Under the pieces are notes generated by a model, which made no database searches, was not told where the DNA came from, and saw only the letters and a program-made list of their open reading frames with translations. Of a stretch of 64,000 nt of DNA, positions 24,881 to 33,172 are shown piece after piece; the first letter of the stretch is position 1; the number at the start of each line of letters is the position of its first letter. The translations under genes were made by a program, and so were the position numbers. Source of the DNA: Heyndrickxia camelliae (lineage in GTDB: Bacteria > Bacillota > Bacilli > Bacillales > Bacillaceae_C). The stretch covers positions 186,001-250,000 of the forward strand of contig NZ_PIQO01000002.1 of the NCBI RefSeq assembly GCF_002844575.1, read 5' to 3'.

Positions 24881-25600
24881 TTATCTTAATTCAGTGGCAT
24901 AGACAAATTTTTCTCCTCTTGCAGTAGAAATTGTATATTCAACTGCCTGCTGATGAAAAAAGGCGACACGCTCAATTCTCAGTGCAGGCGAACCTTCCTT
25001 TTCCATTAAATAAGGCGCTTCCAAGGATCCAACACCAACTGCCTTAAAACGCTCATTGGTATTCGTAATATTGATATTGTACTTGTTGCGGAAAATGCTG
25101 TACATGTAGTTACTTTCAAGTTCTTTTTTTGTTAGATTCGGAAATTGATTTACTGGCAGATAAGTAGTTTCATACATAATCGGCTCATCATCTGCCAGTC
25201 GTAAACGGATAAATGCATAAACATGCTCAGTCTCCCTAAGCTCCAATTCCTTGGCAACCTTATTGGGTGCGGGCATAATCTCAAATGAGAGTATTTTTAC
25301 GGACGGCTTTTTCCCTAGCTTTTTCATTTCTTCTGAAAAACTATATAAGCTTACCAGGTTTTGTGTGAATGTCCGCGGTGATACAAAGCTTCCTTTACCG
25401 TGTTCCTTATAAATATGCCCTTCATTCTCCAATTCAATCATTGCTTGACGAATGGTGGTTCTACTAATGTCGTACATTTCGCATAGTTCACGTTCAGAAG
25501 GAAGCTTATCAAACTCTTTCCATTCACCTGATGATATTTTTTTGACAATAATATCAATTAATTGTGCATATAGCGGTAGACGACTTTTTTTATCAATCAT
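24881..25600 (-). CDS. GntR-family transcriptional regulator with UTRA domain
   Basis: A 239-residue regulator. The N-terminal GntR winged helix (PLYAQLIDIIVKKISSGEWK near residue 9, LPSERELCEMYDISRTTIRQ near 33) is followed by the UTRA effector domain (HVYAFIRLRLADDEPIMYET near 126 and the final YTISTARGEKFVYATELR). HutC/FrlR/AgaR-type members sense sugar phosphates. It lies next to the wrecked kinase and at the downstream end of the Gfo/Idh cluster, so it may control either. A cre-like site lies about 100 bases upstream. Confidence 0.85.
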   Translation of the reverse strand: MIDKKSRLPLYAQLIDIIVKKISSGEWKEFDKLPSERELCEMYDISRTTIRQAMIELENEGHIYKEHGKGSFVSPRTFTQNLVSLYSFSEEMKKLGKKPSVKILSFEIMPAPNKVAKELELRETEHVYAFIRLRLADDEPIMYETTYLPVNQFPNLTKKELESNYMYSIFRNKYNINITNTNERFKAVGVGSLEAPYLMEKEGSPALRIERVAFFHQQAVEYTISTARGEKFVYATELR

Positions 25601-25703
25601 CTATTTACCCCATTCCATCTCATCACATAATGTTGTCATTACCAGTTTGTTTATTCGATTTACTAAATAACCTTAATTTTATCTAATTATGGAAATAAAC
25701 TTT

Positions 25704-25717
25704 CGTCAACGCTTTCA
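25704..25717 (-). promoter_or_regulatory. Candidate cre site upstream of the GntR gene
   Basis: Minus strand TGAAAGCGTTGACG fits the CcpA consensus apart from the last base. Confidence 0.4.
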
Positions 25718-25738
25718 TTCCTTTTTATAAAAGAAATG

Positions 25739-25769
25739 ATGGGAAGAGGGACCCGCCCCCTATCCCACT
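25739..25769. repeat. Family B palindrome, single copy
   Basis: TGGGAAGAGGGACCCGCCCC followed by CTATCCCA is a worn copy of the family B hairpin in the 415-base gap between the GntR gene and the first Gfo/Idh gene. Confidence 0.6.
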
Positions 25770-25877
25770 TGTTCTAATTGGTTCCTCCTCGGTCAGACAT
25801 CCATGAATAAAACAGTTTATTTACAGTTCATAGCGCTTTTATTCGGTATAAGGGGTAGACATGATCTACAACAAACC

Positions 25878-25995
25878 TTAGTGTAACTGCTGCTTTTGCA
25901 TTTCCCTGATAACGTCTGTAATAGCAACTATTTGTACCGTATCTTGGTGCTTTAGATAGTTTGGGATAGGATGTCTCTGCAATTTCGCTCCCTCC
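25878..25995 (-). pseudogene. Possible N-terminal fragment of a Gfo/Idh-type oxidoreductase
   Basis: On the minus strand a 38-codon stretch reads AKLQRHPIPNYLKHQDTVQI followed by VAITDVIREM and a stop. This resembles the first beta-alpha-beta part of Gfo/Idh proteins, but lacks the preceding GxGxxG strand. It sits directly downstream of an intact Gfo/Idh gene. The match is by eye and short. Confidence 0.35.
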
Positions 25996-26015
25996 GATGA
26001 TTACTCTCGAAGTCT

Positions 26016-27026
26016 TTATCCCCCCAGAATTTCTTTTAATTCTATTCTACGGTTTTCTCTATTTGACAAAGCTGCTGCCTCATTCACCATTGTTAATTGG
26101 ATAAAATCTTCTTTTGTAAGGGATGGTGCTTTGCCTATTAAAATTTCTTCTACCCATTGTTGCATTGGCATTGCAATTGGCTTTATTGATTCCACAGGAC
26201 CTTCCCAATTTTGTTGACCAAGACGACTACTTCTGAGGCGAATCTGCTGATCTTCAATTAAGAGAGTACCTTCTGTGCCAAAAAGCTCTAATTGAAATGG
26301 ACTGCCATAAGATAAAAAGCCAGTTTCAATTACCCCTAATGCACCAGATTTATATTCCAAGAGAACGACGGCATTGTCATCTACCCCATGATTGTTCGTT
26401 TGCTGCAGTCGAGCATGGAGAGCATGCACAGGTCCCATTAGTCGATTCGTCAAATAAATCGGGTGGGCGCCAAGGTCTATAAATGCCCCACCTCCACATT
26501 GTTCCTTGTCAAAGAAGCGAGCGGGCAACCAACCTTGAGTCTTCCCCTCTGGAACAACTGCTCCATTGTGAGCCATACGGCAGCGAATCGTTGTCAATTG
26601 ACCAAGAAGTCCGTCATTTACTACCTTTTGCGCATAGAGATATGGGCTTTCTGTTAGCCTTGGCAAGGAAACCATTAGCTTAACTCCATTTTCCTCTACC
26701 GCTTCTAAAATTTCTTCACAGTCCTTCACTGTAAAGGCCAGCACCTTTTCCGTAAAAATATGTTTTTGGTGGTTTGCCGCTGCAAGCAGAACCTCTTTAT
26801 GTAAATTAGTAGGTGTGTTCACTATCACAGCATCAATAGCTGGATTAGATAAAACTGCTTGAAGATTACGTTCAAATGGTACCTCTAATTCCGTAGCCCA
26901 TTTTTCCCCACGTTCCGGTTCTTCATCCCAAACTAGTTGGATAGATAACTGGTCATTGGCTTTTACCTGATTCGCATAATCATCTGCATGTACATGCCAC
27001 CTGCTTAATAATGCAACCTTTATCAT
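26016..27026 (-). CDS. Gfo/Idh/MocA oxidoreductase (atypical EKV motif)
   Basis: A 336-residue NAD(P)-dependent oxidoreductase. The Rossmann start is unusual (MIKVALLSRWHVHADDY, with no GxGxxG), and the catalytic EKP motif is EKV (HIFTEKVLAF near residue 90). The C-terminal domain keeps GGGAFIDLGAHPIYL near 176, with the Asp and His that bind and deprotonate the substrate. The altered motifs suggest a diverged or specialised enzyme. Last gene of the three-oxidoreductase cluster; separated from the next by a 160-base gap holding two inverted family B repeats. Confidence 0.8.
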   Translation of the reverse strand: MIKVALLSRWHVHADDYANQVKANDQLSIQLVWDEEPERGEKWATELEVPFERNLQAVLSNPAIDAVIVNTPTNLHKEVLLAAANHQKHIFTEKVLAFTVKDCEEILEAVEENGVKLMVSLPRLTESPYLYAQKVVNDGLLGQLTTIRCRMAHNGAVVPEGKTQGWLPARFFDKEQCGGGAFIDLGAHPIYLTNRLMGPVHALHARLQQTNNHGVDDNAVVLLEYKSGALGVIETGFLSYGSPFQLELFGTEGTLLIEDQQIRLRSSRLGQQNWEGPVESIKPIAMPMQQWVEEILIGKAPSLTKEDFIQLTMVNEAAALSNRENRRIELKEILGG

Positions 27027-27045
27027 TTTTCGCCACTCCTTCTGG

Positions 27046-27187
27046 TGGGATGAAGGGTCTGGTCCCTCGTCCCATTCCTAATTTTTAATTAGAAAACTTT
27101 TCTCCCCAACTTCTACTATTTTTGAATAATTGGAAGAGTTTCATTAACATTTTTGTAAGTGGGACGAGGTGCCTGACCCTTCATCCC
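27046..27187. repeat. Inverted pair of family B repeats between two Gfo/Idh genes
   Basis: TGGGATGAAGGGTCTGGTCC (27046-27065, continuing to 27074) and its near reverse complement at 27160-27187 bracket about 85 AT-rich bases. The layout looks like a small element with terminal inverted repeats, filling the whole intergenic gap. Confidence 0.7.
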
Positions 27188-27188
27188 G

Positions 27189-28271
27189 TTAGTTAAAATA
27201 GACGGCTTTTCCTGTTTTGGCAGATTCGTAGATGGCTTCTAGTATTTGTGTTACAACTAGTGCTTCTCTTGGTTTTACAACAGGTTCTGTATCGTTTAAT
27301 ATACTTTGAATCCACAGTCTTGCTTCCATATCCGAGTCATTTTCAGCTTTACCATCGTAAAAAGCTACTCCGCCTGAGGTTAATTCCACATTGGTAGTGT
27401 AGAGCTTGCCAAAGTTTTCCCCATTAATACGAAGACCTTCTTTCATATCGGCTCCACCCTCTGTTCCGCTGAGAGAACATTTGGCTTCATCTACATCCAA
27501 CGTATTCAGTGCCCAACTAGATTCAAGAATAATCGTCGCTCCATTTTCCATCGTAATAAAACCAAAAGCAGAATCCTCGACAGTGAATGTTTCCGGATTC
27601 CATGGGCCCCAAGCATTTGCTGCATCTTTCTTCTGCCCTAATTTATGATAGGTTGTCCCCATTACTGATTTTGGTTTGTAATTATCCATCATCCATAGTG
27701 TAAGATCTAGTGCATGTGTGCCAATATCGATTAATGGTCCACCACCTTGTTTTTCTTCATCTAAAAATACCCCCCAAGTCGGGACGGCGCGGCGGCGAAT
27801 CGCATGTGCTTTAGCAAAGTAGATTTCACCAAGATCCCCACGCTGACAAACCTTATGTAGATACTGGCTGTCTTGACGGAAACGGTTGTTATAGCCAATA
27901 GTTAGCTTTTTGCCTGTGCGTTCAGATGCTTCCACCATTGCTTTTGCTTCTTCATATGTTTTTGCCATCGGCTTTTCACACATAACATGCTTGCCGCTTT
28001 CCATCGCTGCAATTGAAATTTCTGCATGGGATATATTGGGTGTACAAACATGCACTACATCAATAGTTGTATCTTTCAATAATTGTTTGTAGTCCTCATA
28101 GACACAAGCTTCTTTTGTACCATATTTTTGCGCGGCATTTTTTGCTTTTTCCATTTCAATGTCACAGAATGCTACAATTTCAACTTCTTTAAGTTTGCTT
28201 AAACTTGGCAAATGTTTTCCGTTTGCAATTCCTCCACAACCTATGATTGCTACTTTAAGTTTTTCAGACAT
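27189..28271 (-). CDS. Gfo/Idh/MocA oxidoreductase
   Basis: A 360-residue enzyme with the classic nucleotide fold (KVAIIGCGGIANGKHLPSL), the motif CEKPMAKT near residue 97 with catalytic Lys, and GGGPLIDIGTHALDL near 177 with substrate-binding Asp and His. The family oxidises a sugar or cyclitol hydroxyl using NAD(P). It starts at ATG 28271 with AGGAGG nine bases upstream and follows the TIM-barrel gene by 34 bases. The pairing of Gfo/Idh enzymes with xylose-isomerase-like proteins recalls inositol and 3-keto-sugar pathways. Confidence 0.88.
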   Translation of the reverse strand: MSEKLKVAIIGCGGIANGKHLPSLSKLKEVEIVAFCDIEMEKAKNAAQKYGTKEACVYEDYKQLLKDTTIDVVHVCTPNISHAEISIAAMESGKHVMCEKPMAKTYEEAKAMVEASERTGKKLTIGYNNRFRQDSQYLHKVCQRGDLGEIYFAKAHAIRRRAVPTWGVFLDEEKQGGGPLIDIGTHALDLTLWMMDNYKPKSVMGTTYHKLGQKKDAANAWGPWNPETFTVEDSAFGFITMENGATIILESSWALNTLDVDEAKCSLSGTEGGADMKEGLRINGENFGKLYTTNVELTSGGVAFYDGKAENDSDMEARLWIQSILNDTEPVVKPREALVVTQILEAIYESAKTGKAVYFN

Positions 28272-28305
28272 GTTTGTTCCTCCTAATCTATTATTTGCTG
28301 ATGGG

Positions 28306-29196
28306 TTACTTAAAAGTTTTGATAAACTTTATCGCGTCCCCAATATCTTGAAGCGGGTTGATTCCCACTTCTCTTTCAATCGTTAAGTAACCCTTATAGC
28401 CAATTTCTTGTAAGGCGGCAAAATAAGCTAAAAAATCCACCTTACCTTGACCTAGCGGCAGTTCTTTAAAATACTCTCCCTCCGTTACCATTTGAGCAAT
28501 CTTTTCATGATCTACTCCGCCGCCATATCCTAGGGCACCGTATACATCTCGAGGATCAACGTCCCGATATCTTGCTCCATCCTTTACATGAGTATGGACA
28601 ATATAATCCTTTAATAGTTTCACACCTTCCACTGGGTTGTCTCCAGTCACCATCACCATATTGGCAGGGTCAAAATTCACTGAAACACCATTGGTACGAA
28701 GGGAATCTAAGAAGCCTTTTAATCTTGCTGACGGCTCAGGACCCGTTTCAATCGCGAAATAAGCATTCAAACTTTTTGCGTATACTCCAAGCTCATCACA
28801 TGCTTTTTGCATTTCTTCGTAAACAGGGTCTTTAGGATCTTTAGGGATGATGCCAATATGTGTTGTGACAATGTTTGTTCCCAATTCCACCGCAAGGTCT
28901 AGAATCCTTTTTGACTTTTCAATCTTTTTAGGGTTTAATTGTGCATCCTGAAATCCATGTCCACCAAGATCTCCGCATAAGGCGGAAATTTCTAATCCTA
29001 AAGAATCAATATAACTTTTTAACTCTTTTCTAGCAGTTGCACTTAAGTTTTCTGGACTCATTTCCCCTTTCACTGCATAGATTTGGACACCATCGGCACC
29101 GAGCTCCTTTGCAGTCTTCAACCCATCACGAATCGGCATTCGCAGACTGTCCACAATGATGCCAATTTTATTCGTCAATTTTTGTTCAAGCTTCAT
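28306..29196 (-). CDS. Xylose-isomerase-like TIM-barrel protein (sugar isomerase/epimerase)
   Basis: A 296-residue AP-endonuclease-2/IolE-type TIM barrel. Metal ligands are evident: Glu in YFAIETGPEP near residue 146, Asp in SVNFDPANM near 176, His in HTHVKDGARY near 206, and Glu in LTIEREVG near 276. It would isomerise, epimerise or eliminate a keto-sugar. The start is put at ATG 29196 because the GGAGG site is about ten bases upstream; the GTG at 29205 is too close to it. It lies between a Gfo/Idh gene and the GH29 gene in the same direction. Confidence 0.82.
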   Translation of the reverse strand: MKLEQKLTNKIGIIVDSLRMPIRDGLKTAKELGADGVQIYAVKGEMSPENLSATARKELKSYIDSLGLEISALCGDLGGHGFQDAQLNPKKIEKSKRILDLAVELGTNIVTTHIGIIPKDPKDPVYEEMQKACDELGVYAKSLNAYFAIETGPEPSARLKGFLDSLRTNGVSVNFDPANMVMVTGDNPVEGVKLLKDYIVHTHVKDGARYRDVDPRDVYGALGYGGGVDHEKIAQMVTEGEYFKELPLGQGKVDFLAYFAALQEIGYKGYLTIEREVGINPLQDIGDAIKFIKTFK

Positions 29197-29413
29197 TTCA
29201 TCCACCCCTCCTTTGAAATAAGTACTTACTATTCATGAACTTATACTGGTAAATGATGTTCGGTTCCCTCATTTATGACATACTAACCTGCCCCTTTGGT
29301 GACTTGTTTGGAAGTTCGCAGTAAATGCAGGGCACCTTTCTTCTTTGGTAACCAGTTTCAATGCTTGTTCCGATACAGCTTCTTTGTAACCACACTATTT
29401 TAGTCACAAAATC

Positions 29414-30703
29414 TTATCCGAAATCTTCCTCCAGCAGTTCCAATTCGATCACCGTATCTATCTCATCAGGAAGTCTCGCTCCTTGAAGCGTGATAAACGC
29501 ACCATTTTGGATGTCAGAATACTCTGCGGCCATCCATGGAACTTCGACTTTTAGTTCACTTCCATCCACAAGCAGCCTGGCTTTTTTAATCCTGCCTTTC
29601 AATCCATAGAAGTAGATAGGACCAATCCCTTTGTCATAAACATGTGCGTATAAATAGTTCCCTTTTTGAGTGTATCTTCCCCATTCGGGTTTTGGGAGAC
29701 TAGATACGCAACAGCCGTAGATACTTTCTCCATTTTGCTTCATCCATTTTCCGACTGCCTTTAAAATAGCCATAGATTCCTCGGGAATTTCTCCTTTCGC
29801 ATTCGGTCCCACATTTAATAAGAGATTGCCATTTTTGCTGACACATTCTACTAAAGCTCGAACCACCTGTTGCGGAGATTTATAGTTTTTGTCTTGTGAA
29901 TGATAGCCCCAGTGGTCGTTCATTGTGATACAAGCTTCCCATGGTACCGGTTTACTTTCCTCATTTACAATCCCGCCGACCGGTATAATTTGTTCCGGGG
30001 AATAAAAATCACCTGCATATATTTCCGGTTCCGATGACAAAAGATTTCCTCCGAGTCGATTATCAATTAAAATATCTGGCTGAATTGAACGAATCATTTC
30101 AACAAGCTTGGTTGCCTGCCACTTTTCACCGGTCATATCATCGTATGAAAAATCAAACCATAAAATATCTATTTTTCCGTAATTCGTTAGTAATTCCTTC
30201 ACCTGTCCGTGAAAATAGGTGATATATCTGGAAAAGTCCCCTGCGACATTTTTAAAATCCTCATTATCTCTCATCGGATGATAACGATCTCCATATGCTG
30301 GATAGTCGTGGTGATGCCAGTCTATAATCGAATAATACAGTCCAACTTTAAGCCCTTCATCTCGAAAAGCTTCTATATATTCTTTAATCAAATCACGTCC
30401 TGCAGGTGTATTCGTGGATTTATAATCTGTTAGTTTACTATCAAATAAACAAAAACCATCATGATGTTTTGCGGTCAGTACTGCATATTTCTGCCCCGCC
30501 CCTTTTGCGGCCCTCGCCCATTCACGGGGATTATAAAAAACAGGATTATACTCCTCAAAATAAAGTTGATAGTCTTCCACACTCAATCGTTCATTGCTCC
30601 GAATCCATTCTCCGCGTGCCGGAATCGAATAAAGCCCCCAGTGAATAAATAAACCAAAGCGATCCTCCAGGAACCATTTCACACGTTCTTTTCTCTCACT
30701 CAT
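29414..30703 (-). CDS. Alpha-L-fucosidase, GH29
   Basis: A 429-residue cytosolic enzyme with the GH29 hallmarks FGLFIHWGLYSIPARGEW near residue 16, YAVLTAKHHDGFCLFDSK near 73 and the nucleophile D184 in DILWFDFSYDD. The acid/base glutamate of GH29 is less conserved and cannot be assigned with certainty here. A beta-sandwich tail follows from about residue 335. There is no signal peptide, so it acts on imported sugars. Its ATG overlaps the stop of a sialidase-like remnant (ATGA). Fucose is a decoration on N-glycans, which fits the mannosidase genes further along. Confidence 0.9.
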   Translation of the reverse strand: MSERKERVKWFLEDRFGLFIHWGLYSIPARGEWIRSNERLSVEDYQLYFEEYNPVFYNPREWARAAKGAGQKYAVLTAKHHDGFCLFDSKLTDYKSTNTPAGRDLIKEYIEAFRDEGLKVGLYYSIIDWHHHDYPAYGDRYHPMRDNEDFKNVAGDFSRYITYFHGQVKELLTNYGKIDILWFDFSYDDMTGEKWQATKLVEMIRSIQPDILIDNRLGGNLLSSEPEIYAGDFYSPEQIIPVGGIVNEESKPVPWEACITMNDHWGYHSQDKNYKSPQQVVRALVECVSKNGNLLLNVGPNAKGEIPEESMAILKAVGKWMKQNGESIYGCCVSSLPKPEWGRYTQKGNYLYAHVYDKGIGPIYFYGLKGRIKKARLLVDGSELKVEVPWMAAEYSDIQNGAFITLQGARLPDEIDTVIELELLEEDFG

Positions 30704-30846
30704 TTTCTGTCCTCCCGTCCCAATGTAAAAGCTTCAAATTTAATATCATGGGAGTCTGCGTCTGCACATTCGCCTTTATATAAAAGAGCCATCTCACCAG
30801 ATTGGAATACTGTTAAACAGGAATAAGAAAATAGCGGCTTTTAATT
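30700..30846 (-). pseudogene. C-terminal remnant of a sialidase-like (BNR) protein
   Basis: An open minus-strand stretch of 48 codons reads KPLFSYSCLTVFQSGEMALL, then YKGECADADS and KFEAFTLG. This resembles the last blades of exo-sialidases (SYSCLTVL..G.IGLLYE and the closing F.RF). A stop lies just before the first lysine, and the rest of the gene is missing. The last codon overlaps the fucosidase start as ATGA, so the intact gene was once translationally coupled to GH29. The family match is by eye over a short stretch. Confidence 0.6.
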
Positions 30847-30886
30847 GTTAAGAATGTTTTTTTGAGCTTTTCAAAGGTCATCCTGC

Positions 30887-31945
30887 CTAAAAACTGACCT
30901 CTATCCCTTTTTCACTAGATTCATAAATGCCGCAAAGGATTTTCATGATTTCTACTCCATCTTGTACAGGACTGATGGTTTCTTTATTTTCCATAACACA
31001 TTCGATGAAATGGTCTATCTCTGACTGAAATGCTTGGTTAAAATCAAACGTTAAATGATCTACTTGCGGGGTGACATTTAGAATTGTATTGTGTTTCTCG
31101 GAAACAATATGGAGCTCAGGTTCGATTTCCGCTCCCCCCTTATCCCCATATAACTTCACTTGTGTATCATCTTTTTTAGCATGAAGGGTAAAGCTTACAT
31201 CTACAAATAATGATGCTCCATTTTGAAAGCGAATCAACGCGTTTGTCATATCTTCAACATCATTTTTGGTTGGATCATAATCGGCAGCCTTATAGAATGA
31301 TAGATTTTGAATATGGGAGCGATTTCCTAACTTTCGATAAGTATTTCCGGTAATCGATTTTACTTTTGGACGGCCCATTAAGTACCAGCATAAATCGATA
31401 ACATGCACACCGATATCTATTAGCGGGCCACCTCCTGATCGGCTTTTATCAGAGAACCAACCGCCAGGATTACCTAGTCTGCGCAGGCATGATGCTTTTG
31501 CATAATAAATGCTTCCTAAGTCCCCCGCATCAATAAATGATTTTAAAACTTTGGTATTGGAGGCATATCTTCTTACAAAGCCAACTTGCAATAGCTTTCC
31601 GCTCTCCTGCACGGCTTTTTCAATCTCCAAGGCTTTTTCCACGCTGGTCGTTAACGGCTTTTCTACCAAAACATGCTTTCCGGCTTTTAAAGCAGCGATG
31701 GCAATTTCCGCATGGGAATGATTCCATGTACATATGCTGACAGCGTCTATTTCCTCATTTTTTACTAGTTCATGATAGTCCGTATAGTACTTAGTTGCCT
31801 TATAAAGTTCTGCCTTTGCCTTTGCTCTTTCTTCCTTTAAATCACAAACCGCAGAAATTTCAGCATGAGGATTGTGGTCATATCCTTTAAAATGCATTTC
31901 TGAAATAGATCCTGCTCCAATTACCCCGATTTTTAACTTACTCAT
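30887..31945 (-). CDS. Gfo/Idh/MocA oxidoreductase
   Basis: A 352-residue oxidoreductase with KIGVIGAGSISEMHFKGYDH at the N-terminus, VEKPLTTS near residue 95 (catalytic Lys) and GGGPLIDIGVHVIDL near 172. The C-terminal part contains a long beta-sheet domain that binds the sugar. ATG 31945 has AAGGAGG nine bases upstream, and it follows the next TIM-barrel gene by 21 bases. It is a clear paralogue of the 27189-28271 enzyme, so two dehydrogenases with different substrates or directions are likely. Confidence 0.88.
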   Translation of the reverse strand: MSKLKIGVIGAGSISEMHFKGYDHNPHAEISAVCDLKEERAKAKAELYKATKYYTDYHELVKNEEIDAVSICTWNHSHAEIAIAALKAGKHVLVEKPLTTSVEKALEIEKAVQESGKLLQVGFVRRYASNTKVLKSFIDAGDLGSIYYAKASCLRRLGNPGGWFSDKSRSGGGPLIDIGVHVIDLCWYLMGRPKVKSITGNTYRKLGNRSHIQNLSFYKAADYDPTKNDVEDMTNALIRFQNGASLFVDVSFTLHAKKDDTQVKLYGDKGGAEIEPELHIVSEKHNTILNVTPQVDHLTFDFNQAFQSEIDHFIECVMENKETISPVQDGVEIMKILCGIYESSEKGIEVSF

Positions 31946-31966
31946 GAATCATTCCTCCTTGTATAT

Positions 31967-32830
31967 TTAGACTTCATCCCAAATTCGTTTCATATTTTCC
32001 AAACCAATCTGGATCCCCATTCGGCAATCCTCCATTCCTTCGAATTCAAGAGAAAGATAGCCATCATAGCTGGATTCCTTCACTGCTTTCATAACATGTG
32101 GAATATGAATATCACCTTGGCCGACAATAGCGCCCCGCAAATAATTACCTGCTGCAGATGAGAACCAACCGCGGCCAGGATTGTGGTCGTATGGTCTTAC
32201 ATAAAAATCTTTGAAATGGACCATGGATGCAATCGATATATTTCTTTTAACTGCAGAAAGTGGATCTTCATCGACACAAAGAAAGTTTCCGATATCCAAG
32301 GTTGTTTTGAAGTTTTCTTTATCTACTAGATCGACAATTTGATGAACGCGGTCAGCATGCTGGACGTGATAGCCGTGATTTTCAACACTTGTTGTGATGC
32401 CATATTGAGCTGCATAATCTGCAATCTCTTTGCATGCATTTACAATAGCAGGTAAATCCTTTTGAAATTGTATAATGGTTGCTTCACTCGGATTCCTGGA
32501 TGCTACATCATGGCGCATGTTCTTCGTTCCAAGTTCATGAGCTATATCTACTTGCTTCTTTACTCTTTCTATTTCTGCTCGATAATCCTTTTCGGTTTTA
32601 TCCATAAAATTTGCCCCGATAGCATAATTAGAAATATCGAGACGGAGAGAAGCAGCTTTTGTCCGAATCTCTTCTACTAATTCTTGGTTATCATCCAATG
32701 TAAATCCAATTGGAACCATTTCAATATGTTCTCCACCATTTTCCTTAATCCAATCCATCACATCGAAAATAGACATCTCACCAGACTTTATGGCTGGTAA
32801 AAAACTGTATGAACTTACCCCTAGCTTCAT
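31967..32830 (-). CDS. Xylose-isomerase-like TIM-barrel protein (sugar isomerase/epimerase)
   Basis: A 287-residue TIM barrel beginning MKLGVSSYSFLPAIKSGEMS. Metal ligands are seen in TTSVENHGYHVQ (Glu near 149), KTTLDIGNFLC (Asp near 181), SMVHFKDFYVRP (His near 208) and LSLEFEGMEDC (Glu near 261). The start at ATG 32830 follows AAAGGAGGG; longer readings would run through a family A repeat and are rejected. First gene of the oxidoreductase/TIM/fucosidase cluster. Confidence 0.85.
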   Translation of the reverse strand: MKLGVSSYSFLPAIKSGEMSIFDVMDWIKENGGEHIEMVPIGFTLDDNQELVEEIRTKAASLRLDISNYAIGANFMDKTEKDYRAEIERVKKQVDIAHELGTKNMRHDVASRNPSEATIIQFQKDLPAIVNACKEIADYAAQYGITTSVENHGYHVQHADRVHQIVDLVDKENFKTTLDIGNFLCVDEDPLSAVKRNISIASMVHFKDFYVRPYDHNPGRGWFSSAAGNYLRGAIVGQGDIHIPHVMKAVKESSYDGYLSLEFEGMEDCRMGIQIGLENMKRIWDEV

Positions 32831-32850
32831 ATAAATCCCTCCTTTAATTT

Positions 32851-32966
32851 GGTGCCTGGCACCCTCCGTGGACATTTTGGTAATTTGTACGCCACAGGTG
32901 GACAGAGATAATTGTCCACACTTGAAGGACAGGTTTATCATTTGTCCATGAGTGGTGTCAGGCACC
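32851..32966. repeat. Family A repeat, full-length copy (116 bp)
   Basis: Bounded by GGTGCCTGGCACC (32851-32863) and GGTGTCAGGCACC (32954-32966), with internal TGGACA/TGTCCA pairs in inverted order. This is the only complete copy in the window and defines the element. It occupies a third of the 340-base gap between the TIM-barrel and GH1 genes; the rest (32967-33172) shows nothing definite. Confidence 0.85.
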
Positions 32967-33172
32967 AAGATTCTATTATTCAAGTTCAATAATCCTTTTT
33001 TCCTTTCTATCTATCATATGTTCTTATTACAGAGAGCCTCATTTAATTGATTGACAAAGTTAATATGCAATAGACATAGTAATTACCCGCCAATTCACTC
33101 TTACACATATTGCTAAAAGAATGAATTAATGCTATCAACCAAAGGCGTCCAATGGTCAATGTTTTATACCTG

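Noticed and set aside
32831-32989. A 52-residue N-terminal extension of the 31967 TIM-barrel gene reading through the family A repeat.
   Set aside because: ATG 32830 has AAAGGAGGG at proper distance and matches the family start (MKLGVSSYSF). The extension is repeat sequence.
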